From NCBI RefSeq assembly GCF_963678975.1, contig NC_089279.1:34849297-34913296 (forward strand): a stretch of DNA of 64,000 nt, read 5' to 3'. This document shows, in pieces, positions 47,985 to 60,820 of the stretch. Position numbers and translations under genes: made by a program. The notes under the pieces were generated by a model. The model searched no databases and was not told the DNA's origin. It saw only the letters and a program-made list of their open reading frames with translations. Position 1 is the first letter of the stretch. The number at the start of each line of letters is the position of its first letter. This DNA comes from Dysidea avara. Its lineage: Eukaryota; Porifera; Demospongiae; Dictyoceratida; Dysideidae.

Positions 47985-50107
47985 CAAGGCCACTTTCACC
48001 TATCCAAGTCATTGTTACTTCAGAAGGGCCTTTTAATTCCAAAACTAAGTTATCATGGTACGATACTGCATCTGGTACAATCAGTTTGTTCTGGCAGCTT
48101 TTACAAACCAAGGTTACCTGTACAATACAAACGTCACAAGTACACATGAGTACAATACAGTTTGTTACACTACAGCAGCAATGAAAAAACTTCCGTGACA
48201 TTTCCCACATACATACATACATGCTACAAAAGTACATTTTACACCATCAGAATCCAACAAATACAATTCTCAGCGAATTCAGAGTTTAGAAGACAACAAT
48301 GCCCATCATACTAAATCAGGGGGTGCTAACAGGAACAAAAATTTGTAAAGCAGAGACTCCTAAAAGAGATACCGTATGACAAGAAAAATTGATGAATCTA
48401 CATTTCAGCAGCTTTGGTAAATTAAATGTCCTCAAAAATCAAGAAATTATATATCTAAACATACTTTTAAAGGTATTTATAATTTAAAATTTCTTATGGT
48501 AATTATCCATTTCAAGTAACTATCATTATTTCCAGCAGTGATTACAAACTTCAAGGAGTTATTTGTATTATTATATTATATATACAGTGGAACCTCAACG
48601 CCCCAAATTAAGGACACAATAAAAAAACCTCCCTAATAAGGACAAAAAATTTGGTCCCAACAGGTCTGGTTAATACATTTTTACCTCTGTTTTAACCTCT
48701 AAAAGAGGAAAACCTCTATATTACAGCAAAAAAGTGGCCAAAAATTCTGGGTCCCAAAATGTCCGTAATAGAGAGGTTCCACTGTAGTAGCTCCGTGCAA
48801 TTATGTACTGGTAAAGCACCATTGTGAAACACATTTAAAATGCAACTACAGCTAGTCTAAATAAAGATTGTAAAAAAATTCAGGTTACCGTGGGACAATA
48901 TTTAAGTCCACATAACATACAGCAATGTTCTAACTTGCCAATATTTGCTGTGAGCAATGGGAAGCCCTTACCATTGGATGTGAAATCACAAGTTGCTGAA
49001 TCCAGCTGCACTGCAAGAGTCTGACCTAGTAGAAGAGGTGGTAACTGATGATTTATTTTTAATATGTACACCACTGTGTGAAACTAACATAGCAGTAACG
49101 ATTATTATTTTGAAACTACTGTAACACAAGAAATTTTTGTGGGATAAAAAGATTGTATGGATTTTGCAGGCATCTTATCTACAAAATTTTATCATAGATA
49201 ATGTAGGGAGATGTCTTTCTCATAGTTTTATGCTTGTTACGAGTCCAGACTATCTCACTAACTCAACTTTGTTTCTTCATGTATTATCTTGTTAGTTTCC
49301 TTATCACTTTTACATTGGGCGAGTGTTATCAAATCATGGTGGCATGCAGCCAGTTTGTTTCAAACTTCATCGTTGTGCATGGTTCCGCAGGTATAGCACC
49401 AATATTTTTTTGTGGCACTATTTCTAAGCACCAAGACAAGGTATAAGAATTTTTTCAGTATTAACTAAATGATTAAAGATTATATTTGTGTAAACTGAGG
49501 CTGATACAGTTGACTACTGAACCAGTAACGAAGATTGTCCATAATGATGTCACTGTTGCGAATCTTTACTTGTACTTGATTTTACAGTCCATGTTCAAAA
49601 GGTGTGGAACAACTGAGACATTTTCACAATTGAGAGATCTATATCTGAGCCACAAAAATTTCTTTCAAAAAAGTTACTTTTACATTTTGGCAATCCACAA
49701 AAGTTGTTTAACACCTTATGGCACTGTGGTGTATGGTTTATTGTGTATAACATGATACTGAATAACAACCTCTTCTATATTAACGGAGTACAAATTCGTT
49801 TCACAAATGTGTACAGTTTCATACAACTACTACACGTGCTCCATACAAACCTTATCACTTTCGTTGACTCAGATTTTGTGCACTCTTTTTCGTTTGTCCA
49901 CAGCAAAGTGAAATCGGGAGCAGTAAAATTCTTGTTCAATTCTAACACTGAAATACTCCCAACTCACACGCTTAAAGATTAAATAAACAGGATAATTATC
50001 TTCATAAATCATCTCTTCAAGTGTTTTTATTCGAAAATACGCCAGAAATTTACTGGTTGAACGCCATTTCTCTCGTCCGCGTGACCTGTCGAAAACGCCA
50101 TTTTGAA
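47985..50107 (-). CDS. Unidentified multi-exon gene with zinc-ribbon-like Cys pairs
   Basis: Putative first exon at 50107 (MAFSTGHADERNGVQP, donor GTAAAT) behind a CAAAATGGCG context; an exon of about 48890-49045 (LGQTLAVQLDSATCDFTSNG ... CCMLCGLKYCPT) that ends in phase 0 before GTAACC, and an exon 47985-48118 starting VTLVCKSCQNKLIVPDAV and ending WIGESGL before GTAAGT. The CMLC and CKSC pairs would make a four-Cys zinc ribbon followed by beta strands, reminiscent of the zinc-bearing OB fold at the C terminus of RPA1-like or SHLD2-like proteins; that is a guess. Linkage of the first exon is also uncertain. Confidence 0.35.
48594..48785. mobile_element. Mariner-type MITE
   Basis: TACAGTGGAACCTC and GAGGTTCCACTGTA ends with GGACA/GTCC subterminal repeats, the classic mariner MITE layout, next to TA. 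Confidence 0.88.
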
Positions 50108-50170
50108 CTTCTTGTAAATTGCGCGTGCAACTAAAATCGCCCGTTTTTTGACGGTTGCGTTTCGACTGTA

Positions 50171-53100
50171 TAAAGGTTATGGATATATGAGGGTTGGATA
50201 AGGGGGGTCTGCTATAGTATCCATACACTATAAAAATTGTTCAAAATCTGGTTATTGCACTGTAATTGTAATGTTACATGTTTAAAATATATCTCTTGTA
50301 TAATAGTCCCCCGGACATTGTGGCCATATTGTGTTTGTGACATCGTTGTGGAAAAAGGCCAATCTTCTAGTTCTACTATTTTGGTTAGAGAAGAGCTGCA
50401 CTAAGACAATGGTGCTTGCACAGTAAAACTTATCTGATAACTGAAACTCTTAAAATTGCCATACCGCTCAAAACCTTAGTTAAATGCTCTATTACCATTA
50501 TAGTAGGCCAGCTGTTACCCAAACCATAGTGATCCCAAGGCAATAATAATAGTGTGCAGACAAGTGAATTACTTGGATAACTTAAACCCATTCATTATAT
50601 ACAATGCCCTGTTCAAAGTTCAAATACTCTAATAGAGCACGATTAACTTACACCAACACTCAAAATGCTCCAATAGAAAATTTTGAGGGTACGGAAATGC
50701 AATGTTTATGGGCCTACTGTATTGACTGTTGCACTAGAACATTCCAACTTTTTCGGTGATAGATGTATTACCTCAGGATGTACACTACACATACAACCAG
50801 TACCATATAGCCTAAATATTTCGAGGGGCAAATATTTTGAGGTTGGGCAATGTTGCTAAAATAAAATTTTTGCAGATTTACAAACACTCCCAAAATGTAT
50901 TAGACTATATGAAGGTCTAAATATTTCAAGGCTAAAATTTTCGCTAATAATCCCCAAAACCGCAAAATCAGCAAAAATTTCCCCCCTCAAAATATTTAGG
51001 TGATACGGTATAAGGATCACTTTTATCATATATACATGTTCAAGCACTGGTAGTATTGGGTGATAAATGAAGATTGATCATTTGTGTAATTCGAGAAGGT
51101 ATTGAGCTACAACTAACAGATATGGGTATAAGGCAATGAAATTAAATCATTTATGTGAGTTATGAAAATTTCATCTGGTGTTGTAAGTTGAGGAGAAATA
51201 ACATTCTTTGTTTTTGTTATAACCATACCTAGTTGCTTTGTCTTTAATGTCACCTTTATAACAGTTAAATTACTCATGAAAAATTTGATGTCATAGGAAA
51301 CAACACTTGAAAATATAAGAGTCCCCCAAATAGAGAATCTGTGTGACATCATTATGGAAAACACTCATTGATAATGTATGGTCACTATGGTGATTACCAT
51401 TTGTCAACCTGTTCTACCAACTACAGAATCTTTGCAGTACAGAAGTCACTAGAAACGTGACCTATCAAAATGGTTGATGACGTAGTTTGGTACATTTTAA
51501 AGTTAATGGATTATGTTTTTCTGTTGGTGCTTTACAGTTACCTCTACTAGTGTAAATGATGCTTGAATACACAACAGTGAAAGCACTGACTTTGCTTATT
51601 TATAAAAAATAAGCTATTCAAAATATCATCACATGGCGAGAGGAACAAAATGTTCCGTCTTCACACAAAAATTTCTACTGAATCATTTAGTGGGCAATAT
51701 ATACCCTGTCTGTTCTCACATCGTCATTATAGCAAGATGAACACAATAAACCTGTTTTAGCTAGAAAGATCACCTCTCTATAAAGGCCAATTTTAAATTT
51801 CCCAAGTGAGAAAAGTCATACACTGATTCAGCTGTACAAAGTATCTACCTTCATATTAAGGCAAAGAATTCTGGGCTGAAGCTGACCAGTTTCACTGTAC
51901 AATAGTAACACGAGTTCATAAACTAGTAGAGAGGGAGAGGTGTATACAAGCACTAAACACCTACAATCCCACAGATAAGCACCATCATCTGTTGTAACAC
52001 ACGCCTCTTATAAAGATGATATCGATACCCAAATGGACACAAAACTAACATGAAAGCACGAGGGACAGTTATCTTGATAGTAATGGAAGTTAAACATGAA
52101 CAAACTACTGTAGCTGAGGAGAAAGAGACATACACAAAGATTGTGAAACTGTATCCTGCTAAGCCCTCTCTACTATATTATGAACTCTTGATAGTAATCA
52201 CGGTATTTATATTTATAATCCAACAAGTGAATGTGTTACAGTATAATACTCTCAATAGCACCTTGACGTATTATTTTGAAATATGTTGAACGATTAGCCA
52301 ATAGACCTAATTCACTGAATTAATTTCATAGTGCTTATAACCCGTTGTGAAGGAGTTGTCCGCCAATATTCGCCATTTGCAGTACCAAAACCATAGTAAC
52401 ATCACAATTCTCCGCCAAGTTCGCCATTTGCAGTACCATAACTATGGTAACATGATAGCAACCGTTGTGCTCGCCCAATTTCAGAACTCAAAATGGCATC
52501 CGAAAAGCAATCACCATGGTAAATAGGGATCCTTGTATGGCTTCGTACGACATCAGAGGGTGCTTACTGTTCTAAATGAGTAAGGTCTATAGAATTAGTA
52601 TTACACTTGTTTGTCAAGGTCCCTTTAGGGGGTAGCGCCTGTTTGAAGCCACACAAATGCTGTTGTTTTATTTTTGATACAAGCAAAAAGGAAGCTACAG
52701 GAATCTAAGCTACTACTTCGAAGATTGATCTAACTTTCTACTATACAGAGACCAAGGTATAAGATTGTACCTTGTTTCATTCACACGCTATAGTCCCTGA
52801 AAGTTAACCCATACATTTTTCTTATTCCGAGATACTGGCTGCTTGCACAGGCATCAAATTTGCTGTGAAGATTCTTCAATAAACTTGTGGAAACTTAGTG
52901 CATGGATTTGTCTTTGCACTTCTTCAAAACAAAGAGCAAGTTCCCGTGAGCGAACTTCGACTTCCAGGCCTTGTAACTTCACGCTGGATCACAACAATTA
53001 TAATTCCATGCGCTAGAAGTTTACACTGATGGTCCACCAAAAGTTTGGTAGAGATCCGACTATCGTGTATTCCAGAATATCGCCTTTTACAATGCAGTGT

Positions 53101-53557
53101 AGAACATGCGCACGTCGACCAGTTATTACAACAAATTCCAATAAACCACAAATGCCAACTTTATCAAATAACAAGTTATAAATGAAGTTCTGAACAAAAG
53201 AAAAGCTCTTGTTCCTTTTCTTTACACACTGGGACACCTTCCTGTTACTTGTGGAGTTGCCAAGCCTGTTCTTCAATAGTTCACTCTATTGTCACTCTTG
53301 GGCACCCAGATGATCTTTTTCGTGACCATTTTCAAATGAAACAAGCTGTTTCTTGGCTAATTTCTTTGGCGCAAAACACAGCCGCCTAACATGGATACTT
53401 TGAGTATGTGAGTATGCATAATATTGCCAATTATGTTGTAACAGCCGCATGTGGTTATATGGGTTGTCCCTTGAATGGCTTCAAAAACCTGCTAGCACCC
53501 TTAACAAAAACTTGTAATACTAATTTGATTGACTAAAATAGTGTGGTGTGTTTCTAT
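50171..53557. other. Intergenic with repeats
   Basis: No gene recognised. Contains the MITE at 50801, a partial relative of the palindrome at 52200-52310, two direct copies of CGCCATTTGCAGTACCA (52365-52470), and a stretch at 52900-53200 resembling the 58890 repeat in phrasing (TTTGGTAGAGATCCG). Confidence 0.4.
50801..51010. mobile_element. TACCATATAGCCTAAATATTTC MITE, copy 2
   Basis: Same ends as 24265 with the interior in opposite orientation. Confidence 0.82.
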
Positions 53558-54717
53558 TATAATCCAACAACTGAATGTGTTACTGTATAATACTCTCAAT
53601 AGCAGCTTGATGTATTATATTGATATACGTCAAGCGATTAGCCAATAGGATTAGTATTACACTTGTTTGTCAAGGTCCCTTGACAAAAATCTATAATACT
53701 AATTTGATTGGCTAGAATAGTGTGGTGTGTTTCTATTAGAAGTAAATGTCCGACTTGAAAACTATTGCTACCATAGTGATAGATGCCCCAAGGTATGACA
53801 CAACACATGGTTGCTTAGCAACGGTTGCTAAGTAACCGTTGTAAGGCAAAACTCATTTTGAGACCATAGCAACGGTTGCCAGGCAACGGTTGCTAAGTGT
53901 GATTGGTCTTTTGCAGTGGTTATTTTTGAATTTCTGTTGCCTAGTAACAGTTGCTATGGTTGTCAGATTAATTTGCAATAGGACGGATGGATGTGGTATT
54001 CGGGATTAATAGTTCTCGCATTGTAAACAGGAAGGAAATAGTGCTCGGCTTCGCCTTGCACTATTTTACTCCTTCCTGTTTACAATGCTCGCACTATTAA
54101 TCCCAAATACCACAACCATCCATCCTATTACATATACGTATATGTAATAGGATGGATGGCTGTGGTATTCGAGATTAATAGTGCGAGCATTGTAAACAGG
54201 AAGGAGTAAAATAGTGCGAGGCGAAGCCGAGCACTATTTCCTTCCTGTTTACAATGCGAGAACTATTAATCCCGAATACCAGAGCCATCTGTCCTATTGC
54301 AAATTAATCCGACAACCATAGCAACTGTTACTAGGCAACAGAAATTCAATAAATAACCACCACAAAGGATCAATCACACTTAGCAACCGTTGCCTAGCAA
54401 CTGTTGCTATTGTCTCAAAATGACTTTTACCTTAGCAACGGTTACCTAGCAACCGTTGCTAGGCAACCATATTGTTGTTATGCCTTGGGCATGTATCACT
54501 GTGGTAACAATAGTTGTCAAGTAGGACACTTACTTCTAATATAAACACACCACACTATTTTAGCCAATCAAATTAGTATTATAGATTTTTGTCAAGCGAC
54601 ATTGACAAACAATTGTAATACTAATTCTATTGGCTAATCGCTTGACGTATTTCAATATAATACGTCAAGGTGCCATTGAGAGTATTATACAGTAACACAT
54701 TCAGATGTTGGATTAGA
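53558..54717. repeat. Large nested palindrome, about 580-bp arms
   Basis: The arms meet without spacer at CATATACGTATATG (centre 54137/54138). Each arm contains its own hairpin of about 150 bp (53966-54126 and 54148-54302) built on GTAAACAGGAAGGA stems around GGCTTCGCC, and several TAGCAACGGTTGCTA palindromes. Outer parts carry ACTGTATAATACTCTCAATA and TAATACTAAT blocks. A truncated third arm follows at 54717-54840 in direct orientation, and a partial copy lies at 52200-52310. No ORF; probably a composite of foldback elements. Confidence 0.88.
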
Positions 54718-54839
54718 AGTAGATATCCGACTTGACAAATAGTGTTACATAGTGATAGATGCCCCATGGGATAGAAAAAATACGGTTGTTTAGCAACGGT
54801 TGCTAAGTAACCGTTGCTAGGGTAAACGTCACTTTTATA

Positions 54840-54998
54840 GTTTATTATTGTGATTGTACATATGTATATAATTAAGTAACTTGTCGTAATTGCACATACT
54901 TATATAGTTAAGTAACTAATTGAAATTGTACACATGAAATTGCACATCAGCATTATACCCCTGGAGGGTCCTGCTGATTAACAATAAATAAATAAATA
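54840..54998 (+). repeat. LINE-like 3' tail
   Basis: GGGTCCTGCTGATTAACAATAAATAAATAAAT resembles the LINE end at 62120-62160 (CTGTTGGGTGTTTGCTAATC then AATA units). Confidence 0.5.
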
Positions 54999-56091
54999 TC
55001 ATTCTTCTTTGGCATCTTGGAAACTGTTAGTACTCTAACAAAGCTTCTCTGTCATGCCAATATCTGCTGCTCATGCTGCTGCTATGCTGGTACATGCGAG
55101 GTACTTTTATGCACGTGCAGCTTATTTAAAAGTCAACTTATCACACAAAGTAGGCAATTACACCCAATTATTTATGCAATGACCAAATGTAACTATGACA
55201 ACGGAGATCACAGTAGCACAATAGTCTTGGGTAGCCAGACCACTTTTTCTCCGCCACGGCACTTAGATAGTATAAGTGCATGCCGGGCCCGCGCTAATTA
55301 GGCTTCTTTGTCTTTCATAAAGATGAATATTTTGTCTTGTTTGGCAATCTCAGTTGCTATTGATTTTACCTCAATATCAGTGAATAGTTATTTAGGTCTG
55401 CCAGCATTGTGAGTAGACTGCAACCTTTTTTGCTCTTCAGTTCCCTACCAACACACAGATCCACCTATTTATAATGCGTGGGCTTGGTACATGCTGTTTT
55501 CAGAGAGTGACCATTGAATTTGGAGCAATCATTTGGCAACTCTGCTTCTTCACTCCCTGGACTAACGGCCCCATGCAACTGCCCAGCAAATCACCCTTGC
55601 TGCTCTCTAGTAAGATCAGCCAATGTGTTTGAGGGGTCATTGTTCTACTGTATGTCATCCTACATTTGCCAGCATCGATCAGGCCTATTCTGAGGGCAGG
55701 CTTATGTTATTGCCCTCAGATAGCTTGTTCCTAATATATAGTCACTGGTGTTATCCAGCTTTCCAGTATTTGACAACCAGTTCCGGGGGTGGTGGCATGC
55801 AAGGGTTAGCCCTGGAATAAATTGTGCATTTTTAGTACACTCAGTTGTCAACTCAATATGTTAATTAACTGAATGGACATAAATTGGAGAAGATTTTGCA
55901 AGACTGGTCTTGGAATTTCGTGGTCAGAAGTTTACCCTGCTGACTAGCTCAGGGGAAGATAACCAGGAGGGTTTCTGACATTTACAGAAGTTGGTCAAGT
56001 ACGTTCAGGGAAATTAGCATTGATTTACAAGAGCAGTCAACTACTGTAATAGAACAGTCACATTTTGTAGTCAGTTTCTGTTCACATGACC
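54999..56091. other. Intergenic, no gene recognised
   Basis: ORFs at 55017-55301 and 55623-55820 show no family features. Confidence 0.4.
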
Positions 56092-56447
56092 AGGGCCGCC
56101 CACAGGGGGGGGGGGGGGGGGTAACTGGGGCATTTTACCCCGGGCCCCAGCCTGAAAGGAGCCCCAGGAGGCCCCATGAAGGGCCCCCTGAATACCTGTT
56201 TAAAAGATCGATATACTCTAATAGAGCAGTCAGATCTAAATACTCTAATAGAGCAGTCACAGTATTCTTCAGAGGAGCAGTGTAGCAAGCTTATAGATAA
56301 GGAGATATGGTTGGTGATGGGTAGTTATTGTCATTGCCAGCAGGTTGTGACCTTTTTTTTTTTTTTTGGTCTTCACCTTACAACTTGGGTCAAGGGCCCC
56401 ACTTTAACTCTTTGCCCTGGGCCCCTTAATTTCTCTGGGCGGCCCTG
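56092..56447. mobile_element. hAT-type MITE with perfect 8-bp target duplication
   Basis: Ends CAGGGCCGCCCA and TGGGCGGCCCTG, flanked by CACATGAC on both sides (56084-56091, 56448-56455). A G run and GGCCCC blocks are subterminal. Two ACTCTAATAGAGCAGTCA motifs lie inside (56216, 56240). Confidence 0.93.
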
Positions 56448-57932
56448 CACATGACCTACATGTACCAACACAGTAAAATCATATCTTAGAGTGTACAGAC
56501 CTGAAATTTCCCTGGTGCATATATGCCCCCAAACCCTCAGAATGATATCCATGTCTACTGATCTTTCAAAACCTTTTCTAATGTTTGGTAAATATTGCTT
56601 CCAAATTCAATCCAGTGATATAGATCAATTTTTATGGAATTTTTCTTTTCAACAGATAAAAATGGTTAAAATTCTGGATTTTTACTGTTTTTTTACAGTC
56701 CAATAGTTGCATCCGGATCCAAAATTAGCTATTTTAGAATTTCTCATTGTAGTGATGGGGGAGGGTATTCCCCAGATTCCCCTAGCCAGCATGGTGTGTG
56801 CACTGATGGAAAAAACTCCCTCAATCACCTTGTCTAATTGTATCAATCAAACTGAATTACTAAATTACATGTCTGGTCCCTTAACATTTAATAAGCTCCC
56901 CTGTGATGTACTAAACATTGGTTAGCACACTATTCCAGAATGTCAATTACCACATAATGCTCTGTAGTTATAATACATGTAGTGGATGTGCATTCCTTAG
57001 TATAGAATTAAATACAGGTGTGTGCTTCGCTAACATTTTGCCAAATAAAATTATTCTGCTTGATTTCCAAAGTTTCCCTCCATATGGTATTGTACAAAGC
57101 TGATAGTGAAATTTTGTGATGGTGGTGGTGGTGGTGGTGGTGGTGAAACAACTGGTAGTGAAACGACTGGTAGTGAAACCAACAGTGGTGAAGCTGGTGG
57201 TGAAGCTGGTGGTGAAATACCCTCCCCCACCACTACAAAGCTGGTGGTGAAACGGACAGTGTATATTTTGTGTATATTCTAGTGCTCTATATTTTGTCAT
57301 TGGTTTGTTTATGTTATAGTACAGTAAGGGTTCAACATTTTACAAGTGTGCAGAGAATACTCTTATCCCCTACCTTCTACCTAAAAGATAATGTTTTGCA
57401 TTTCCAGATCATACGTGTTAGCTGCTTATCAATATACTGGTTATAAGCACTGGCTATAATTGGGCTAATGATATTATGACCCATTACCATTTCTACTGGA
57501 ATATAGTAGCAGTAGCATGTGCAGTATGACCATGGTGGCAGCTGTTTCCATAGATACCTCATATTTTATTATGGTAGTGTTGGGATTATACTACAGTATG
57601 AAGTGCAACTGGCCATGGCACAAGTACACTCATTGCTCAGTGCTATTGTACTTAGCAACAATGGCTGATTGTCACCAAACAGAGTTAAAACCACAAATAC
57701 ACATGACATTTATACGTTTATACCACACACACTGTATGCTGTGGTACTGAACTGGTTATGTGTTGTAATGTCACTAGACCAATTACAGCCAGTGTAATAA
57801 TCACAATATCGATAAGCACCTGGTGTATATTGGTCTGAGACTACCCAAAAATGTACTACAAAATGTCATTGTGAATATCTTATTTATTAACACTCTCCTC
57901 AGAACAATTGCTTTTGTTGTGATATAACTATC
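56448..57932. other. Intergenic with GGT minisatellite
   Basis: No gene recognised. At 57116-57250 GGT triplets pass into degenerate GGTGGTGAAAC/GCT units; the Pro/Ser-rich minus ORF there is a repeat translation. Confidence 0.45.
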
Positions 57933-58245
57933 TAATCCAAAACAGCCAAGCTGTAAAAAAAGAGTGCGGCCCTAAGAAAGGCTATGGTGAAAAAAGATGT
58001 GAAATTCAAGGTGGCGGCCAAGAAATGGCTGTGATGGTAGGGTAATGGTAAAAATTTTAATAACAATTCTTGGTGCCGCTTGGTCTTGGCACAAAATTCA
58101 CCTGAATTGTCGTTATTAAAATTTTTACCATTAACCTACCATCACAGCCATTTCTTGGCTGCCACCTTGGATTTCACATCTTTTTTCACCATAGCCTTTC
58201 TCAGGGCCACACTCTTTTTTTACAGCTTGGCTGTTTTAGATTAGA
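57933..58245. mobile_element. Foldback with about 125-bp arms
   Basis: AACAGCCAAGCTGTAAAAAA... GAGTGCGGCCCT, CTATGGTGAAAAAAGATGTG and CCAAGAAATGGCTGTGATGG are all repeated in inverted order around TTGGTGCCGCTTGGTCTTGG. I recall this type from sponge DNA, without verification. Confidence 0.9.
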
Positions 58246-58356
58246 TTTCACTTCTTTTTGTATTTGTATACCCCAAAGCCGGCCTATGGCCAGCTTTAGG
58301 GCTTTTTAACCTATCATTTTTTTCTTTACCACAGGAAGAAGAAAAGATGAAGCAGG

Positions 58357-58683
58357 GTGATTTCTTTGTAGCTGAACTGTCTACAAGGTGATCCTTCTAG
58401 CTGATCTCTCTACCGGATGACTTGTTTGTAGCTGAACTCTCTACAGGGTGATTTGTTTGTAGCTGAACTCTCTACAAGGTAACTTCATCTTTCTACAGGG
58501 CGATTTGTTTGTAGCTGAATTCTCTACAGGGTGATTTGTTTGCAGCTGAACTCTCTACATGGTAGTTTCTTTGTAGCTGAACTCTCTACAATGTAACTTC
58601 TTCTAGCTGAACTCTCTACAGGGTGACCTGTTTCTAGCTGATCTCTCAACAGGGTGACTTGTTTGTAGTTGAATTCCCTACAG
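58357..58683. repeat. Minisatellite, about 30-bp unit, some 11-12 copies
   Basis: Degenerate units of TGTAGCTGAACTCTCTACAG plus GGTGATTTGTT. The copies differ by substitutions and small indels. Confidence 0.9.
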
Positions 58684-58889
58684 AATAACTTGCAATGTAA
58701 TATAATTGAGTAAATTATAAACGTAGCTGAATGCTTTATTAGGGTGACTGTTCTATTAGAGTATCTCGGTATCTCGATCTCGCATTTGCTACACGTAGTT
58801 GCCTTTCAACTCATAACTCAGTGGTTTGTAATCCGATTCTTCTGTACTACTGCAAGGACTTTCTATTATGATTATTCCAGCTATATTCT

Positions 58890-59415
58890 GATTTCCAGCT
58901 CGTTGCTTTAAGCGGTTTGCCTGGTAGACACGAAAACTAACAGTTTTTTATTCATAAAAATCGATCGCGTAATTTTGACACAGGTTGGCTTTTGTGTCAT
59001 ATCTCCATGGTCTTTATCCCGATTCCTTTCAAACCACAAAAAAGCACTCCTACGATGGTTGCTCCATCTACATATCAATTTTCAACTGATTCCTCCAGGG
59101 GGTTTACCCTGTAGGCGTGACAGACCTTCGACTTTATTTTACACAAATAATCGGTCATAACTCCGTGAATGTTCATCGGAGTCCTACCAAAGTTGGTATG
59201 GAGATCCGCCTTAACGAGCCCTTTAAGTGTGCCAAATTTCAGCCCAATCCGAGCACGAATTCGTGTTTTATGGCGAATTTTGCGAAGTGTGCGAAATGAA
59301 GAAGAAAAAAACAAAGAAATTAAAACGAAATTTTGGTCGCTAGTATCTCGGAAATGGCAGAAGCGATTTTCTTCAAATTTGGTATGTAGATTCAGGGAGT
59401 GATATACATCTGTAC
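58890..59415 (+). repeat. Dispersed repeat with ATTTCAGCCC...GTATCTCGGAAATGGC blocks
   Basis: The blocks GTTGGTATGGAGATCCG, CAAATTTCAGCCCAATCCGA, TATGGCGAATTTTGCGAAG and AGTATCTCGGAAATGGCAGA correspond to a repeat that I recall as very common in Amphimedon-type sponges; not verified here. The ORFs inside are short. Confidence 0.55.
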
Positions 59416-59786
59416 AGTTCCATGACCTATTGCGGGATGAGGGAAGGGAACCACAATTGAACAGTCCACCTGATCAGTAGCAATATTTGGTAACTTCATT
59501 TACCACCTGCAGTGATAATATACAGCATTATATACAGCTCCAACATGTAGCTGTGCATTTTTTGCGCTACCACTTGGTAGCTGACTATTTGGGACCATAC
59601 ACAAGTACACAATACATACGTACAAGCCTCATATTGCAACAATCTTTACTGAAAAAATTAACAGCCTAGCTAAAGGTGTACAGAAGCTGTTCAAGATGTC
59701 CAGTGTTTGGGCTACAACAAAAACAGTTAGAAAGAAATTTGCTAACATGTTCTATGTACCGCACATATATTAAATAGTGATACGGA

Positions 59787-59895
59787 TTCCATCAGACAAG
59801 CAAAAGTGTCATTTGCAGGTCAACCATTAACAAATGACAATGAAATGATGCGTTCGACAAGCAGACATTATCCAGACAATACACGTAATGTCTGA
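59787..59895 (+). pseudogene. Ubl relic related to the 40043 gene
   Basis: GATTCCATCAGACAAGCA and CATTTGCAGGTCAACCATTA match the Ubl of the 40043 gene (ATTCCATCAGACAAGCAGAC, CATTTGCTGGCAAACCATTA), with a one-base loss and a stop. Confidence 0.7.
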
Positions 59896-60537
59896 GTAAG
59901 TTTCTATTTAGCTATCCGGACAAATTGTCCAGAGAGATCTAGAGAGCCAATGAAGATACTGCTAGCAATGGTTGCGGAAGCACTAAGAAGAGTGTTGTAG
60001 CAAAGAAATGGGTGTCTGAAAATGATATAAGTCTTCAGATGATACAATGGTGTATAGTTTGAAACAGCGTCTGGTGATCGGGAGTATGTGACCATGCTAA
60101 AATGTGAAGTTTGACGTAAGTTTACTGATAAGCTCTACTCAATACGAAACTATAGGGCAGCCTTTAATGAAGGTACAGACAATATTTGACCTTCAAGGAT
60201 CATGCGGCAACTGATATGCACCAGCAAGCAATGGCATTGGAGGCCAAATAGACAGCCAGTAGCTTGATGGAATATGCACCAATTGTAAGGGTAACGGCTC
60301 AACCAACCTTAGTGAGGCTACCAAGTTGAAGATTAAAAGAAATATGGATATTGCTTACACAATCACTAAAGAAAACCTTGCTTTTGCTAAGATGAGAGTC
60401 ATTTGTGCATGAGCTTGAAATTATTGACTTAGCTATAGCCTGTAATATGACCATATCACTTACTGTAATTATTAGTTAAAGCAGTATAATACAGTGTAAT
60501 ACATTCAATAATTGTAACATTGTATTGTGATATTACA

Positions 60538-60820
60538 CAGTGGTGGATACAGGGGGGTTGCAATGGTTTCAGCTAAACCCTTCTGAAAATAGCGCGTGCC
60601 CCAAATTTATTGACGAGTCGTCATGTCAGTGATAAAATCACCACGTGTGCTATAGAAGGATTCTCTACTGGCAAAAATCTTCATAGTTTAGCTTTCGAAA
60701 TCACAACTATAACGTTGTACAGCGGGTTGTGACCTTTTTTTTTTTTGGTCTTTGACTTACAGCTAGGCTGAAGTTGAGTGGAATCTGAAACCCCTCTAAA
60801 AATTTCTAGATCCGCCACTG
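60538..60820. mobile_element. hAT-like MITE
   Basis: CAGTGGTGGATACAGG and CTAGATCCGCCACTG ends; it shares TTGTGACCTTTTTTTTTTTT and ACTTACA blocks with the 56092 element. No clear target duplication. Confidence 0.65.

Larger units (their letters stand above)
47183..50170. mobile_element. 2,988-bp interval with 28-bp perfect TIRs
   Basis: TACAGTCGAAACGCAACCGT and the next CAAAAAA are repeated exactly in reverse at the right end; both ends are flanked by TA. CpG-rich, promoter-like sequence lies just inside each end. This could be a Tc1/mariner or pogo-type element carrying other sequence, or two inverted copies of one promoter element. A transposase was not recognised; the interior holds minus-strand exon-like segments and a mariner MITE at 48594. 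Confidence 0.55.

Noticed and set aside
57051-57233. Pro/Ser-rich ORF on the minus strand
   Set aside because: Frame through the GGT minisatellite, no start context.
60280-60412. DnaJ-type zinc finger
   Set aside because: Only one C-x-x-C-x-G-x-G unit and stops nearby; insufficient.
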